Shown one piece after another: positions 13,297-14,066 of a DNA stretch of 14,066 bases. The notes beneath the pieces are model-generated. The model saw only the letters and a list, made by a program, of their open reading frames with translations. It had not been told where the DNA came from and searched no databases. Source of the stretch: JBKJML01 sp046596415. GTDB taxonomy: Bacteria; Actinomycetota; Thermoleophilia; Gaiellales; Gaiellaceae. The position numbers and the translations under genes are program-made. The stretch spans positions 1 through 14,066 of the forward strand of contig JBKJML010000103.1 in NCBI GenBank assembly GCA_046596415.1. The letters run 5' to 3'. Every line of letters begins with the position of its first letter. Position 1 is the first letter of the stretch.

Positions 13297-14066
13297 CGGG
13301 CGAGCGCCTCCCGGTAGACCTCGACGGTCCGCTCGGCGGCGGCGCGCCAGGTGAAGAGCCGCGCCCGCTCGAGCCCTGCGGCGACGAGGCCCTCGCGGCC
13401 GGTGATGGCTGCCCGGATCGCGTCGGCGAGCCCAGCCTCATCGGCGTAGAGCGCGGCGTCGCCCGCGACCTCGCGCAGCGCCGGCTCGGGCACGGCGACG
13501 ACGGGGGTGCCGCAGGCCATCGCCTCGATCGCGGGTAGCCCGAACCCTTCGTAGTGGGACGCCTGGACGAGGCAGGCCGCGCCCCGGTAGAGCCGGACGA
13601 GCTCACCCTGGTCGACCCAGCCGCGCACGTCTGCCCCCGACGCGCGAAGCGTCCCGGCGATCGCCTCGTCGCGCACCGGCCCGGCGACGACGAGCGGCAG
13701 ACCCACCGCGGCCGCGGCAGCGGCGGCAGCGAGCTGGTTCTTGCGCGCCTCGACGGCGCCGACCGCGAGCACGTACCCGCCGCCGCCGCCGCCCCCCGTC
13801 CCGGGCGTGAACGACGGATCGACGCCGTTCGGGGTGACGACGATCAGGTCCGGCGCGAGCCCGTAGAGCTCGACGAGATCTCGCTTGGAGCGTTCCGAGA
13901 CCGTCAGCACCCGCCGCGCGCGACGGGCGGAGCGCGGCACCACCGCGCGGAACACCAGCCGGTCCTTGCGCCGCATCAGCGTCGCGTCGCGCTCGAACGA
14001 GAGATCGTGGATCGTGACCACACCGGGACACCCGCCGAGCGGCAGGGCGTACTGGGTGTGGACGAG
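13293..14066 (-). CDS. GT4-type (GT-B fold) glycosyltransferase, N-terminus cut by window edge
   Basis: The frame is open to the end of the window, giving 257 visible residues, so the true start lies outside. The segment LVHTQYALPLGGCPG followed by VVTIHDLSFE is typical of the acceptor-domain end in GT4 enzymes, which rules out the internal ATG-like start at 14021. The donor domain carries VLTVSERSKRDL, VTPNGVD and SHYEGFGLPAIEAMACGTPV, the last being the E-x7-E motif that holds the nucleotide-sugar. A run of seven glycines joins the two domains, and a run of eight alanines follows shortly after; both are coded by GCC/CCG-type repeats. It would act in the cytoplasm on an NDP-sugar with a lipid-linked or glycan acceptor. 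It overlaps the GT2 gene by ATGA, so the two probably act in the same pathway. Confidence 0.9.
   Translation of the reverse strand, partial: LVHTQYALPLGGCPGVVTIHDLSFERDATLMRRKDRLVFRAVVPRSARRARRVLTVSERSKRDLVELYGLAPDLIVVTPNGVDPSFTPGTGGGGGGGYVLAVGAVEARKNQLAAAAAAAAVGLPLVVAGPVRDEAIAGTLRASGADVRGWVDQGELVRLYRGAACLVQASHYEGFGLPAIEAMACGTPVVAVPEPALREVAGDAALYADEAGLADAIRAAITGREGLVAAGLERARLFTWRAAAERTVEVYREALAR
13307..13312 (-). promoter_or_regulatory. Ribosome binding site of the GT2 gene
   Basis: GGGAGG on the minus strand, 10 nt before ATG 13296, within the last codons of the GT4 gene. Confidence 0.5.
13776..13797 (-). repeat. GCC/GGC triplet tract coding polyglycine
   Basis: A run of GGC/GGG-type triplets in the GT4 gene codes seven consecutive glycines between its two domains. 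Triplet slippage here would change linker length without shifting the frame. Such tracts are common in high-G+C genomes. Confidence 0.6.

Noticed and set aside
11111..13606. Minus-strand open frame of 831 codons across the GT-C and GT2 genes
   Set aside because: Antisense to the GT-C gene and out of frame with GT2 and GT4; Arg/Ala/Pro-rich noise without motifs.
14019..14021. GTG start for the GT4 gene inside the window
   Set aside because: The frame upstream to the window edge codes a recognisable GT4 segment, so the gene is simply cut off.
1..14066. Mobile elements, CRISPR arrays, tRNA or rRNA genes, defence systems, riboswitches
   Set aside because: No transposase, integrase, spaced direct repeats, cloverleaf or conserved RNA pattern was seen, and there is almost no non-coding space to hold them.

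Overview
The window is a gene-dense, high-G+C bacterial segment with almost no intergenic DNA; the longest gap is 84 bp at 8478-8561. Many genes start inside the stop codon of the gene before them (ATGA, GTGA, TTGA, TGATG). Three things suggest a deep-branching actinobacterium such as the class Thermoleophilia: a coenzyme F420 operon with a stand-alone CofE, a ferrochelatase of the coproporphyrin-type lineage, and short-leader promoters. The lineage is inferred from gene content; no rRNA or other phylogenetic marker is present.

Layout. (1) 1-576 (+): the end of a DsbA/thioredoxin-fold protein, overlapped by a VKOR-family quinone-linked oxidase, which together form an oxidative protein-folding pair. 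(2) 6842 down to 583 (-): a run of eight genes, hemE, hemH, a Wzt-like ABC ATPase, a small His/Cys-rich unknown, cofC, cofD, npdG and cofE. The first four overlap head to tail, as do the last four. Only about 11 bp separate the two blocks, and a candidate promoter for the F420 block overlaps the stop codon of the unknown gene. (3) 6863-7714 (+): a protein with an NBR1/FW-type Ig-like domain and a C-terminal half resembling a degenerate GT-A glycosyltransferase, divergent from hemE. (4) 7677-8477 (-): the Wzm-like ABC-2 permease, probable partner of the ATPase in block 2, separated from it by the heme genes and the Ig-like gene. (5) 8562-12538 (+): a 601-aa fusion of a WecA/MraY-type phosphoglycosyl transferase with the membrane and nucleotide-binding regions of a CapD/WbpM-type protein lacking its catalytic dehydratase domain, followed by a GT-C (PMT/ArnT-like) integral membrane glycosyltransferase. 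(6) 12535-14066 (-): a GT2 rhamnosyltransferase-like gene and a GT4 glycosyltransferase that runs off the window.

Taken together, blocks 3-6 plus the Wzt ATPase look like part of a lipid-linked surface-glycan pathway. The fusion protein would load the first sugar onto undecaprenyl phosphate, the GT4 and GT2 enzymes would extend the chain in the cytoplasm, Wzm/Wzt would export it, and the GT-C enzyme would add sugars outside. Interleaved with it are two cofactor pathways, heme (uroporphyrinogen decarboxylation and iron insertion) and F420 (guanylylation, transfer to Fo, glutamylation, and F420H2:NADP exchange).

I see no tRNA or rRNA gene, CRISPR array, insertion sequence, phage gene or defence system. 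The most unusual features are the PGT-CapD fusion without a dehydratase, the export ATPase coupled to heme genes away from its permease, the FW-domain protein, and a recurring TA(G/C)NCT hexamer 6-11 nt upstream of the first codon of every transcription unit whose start is visible.
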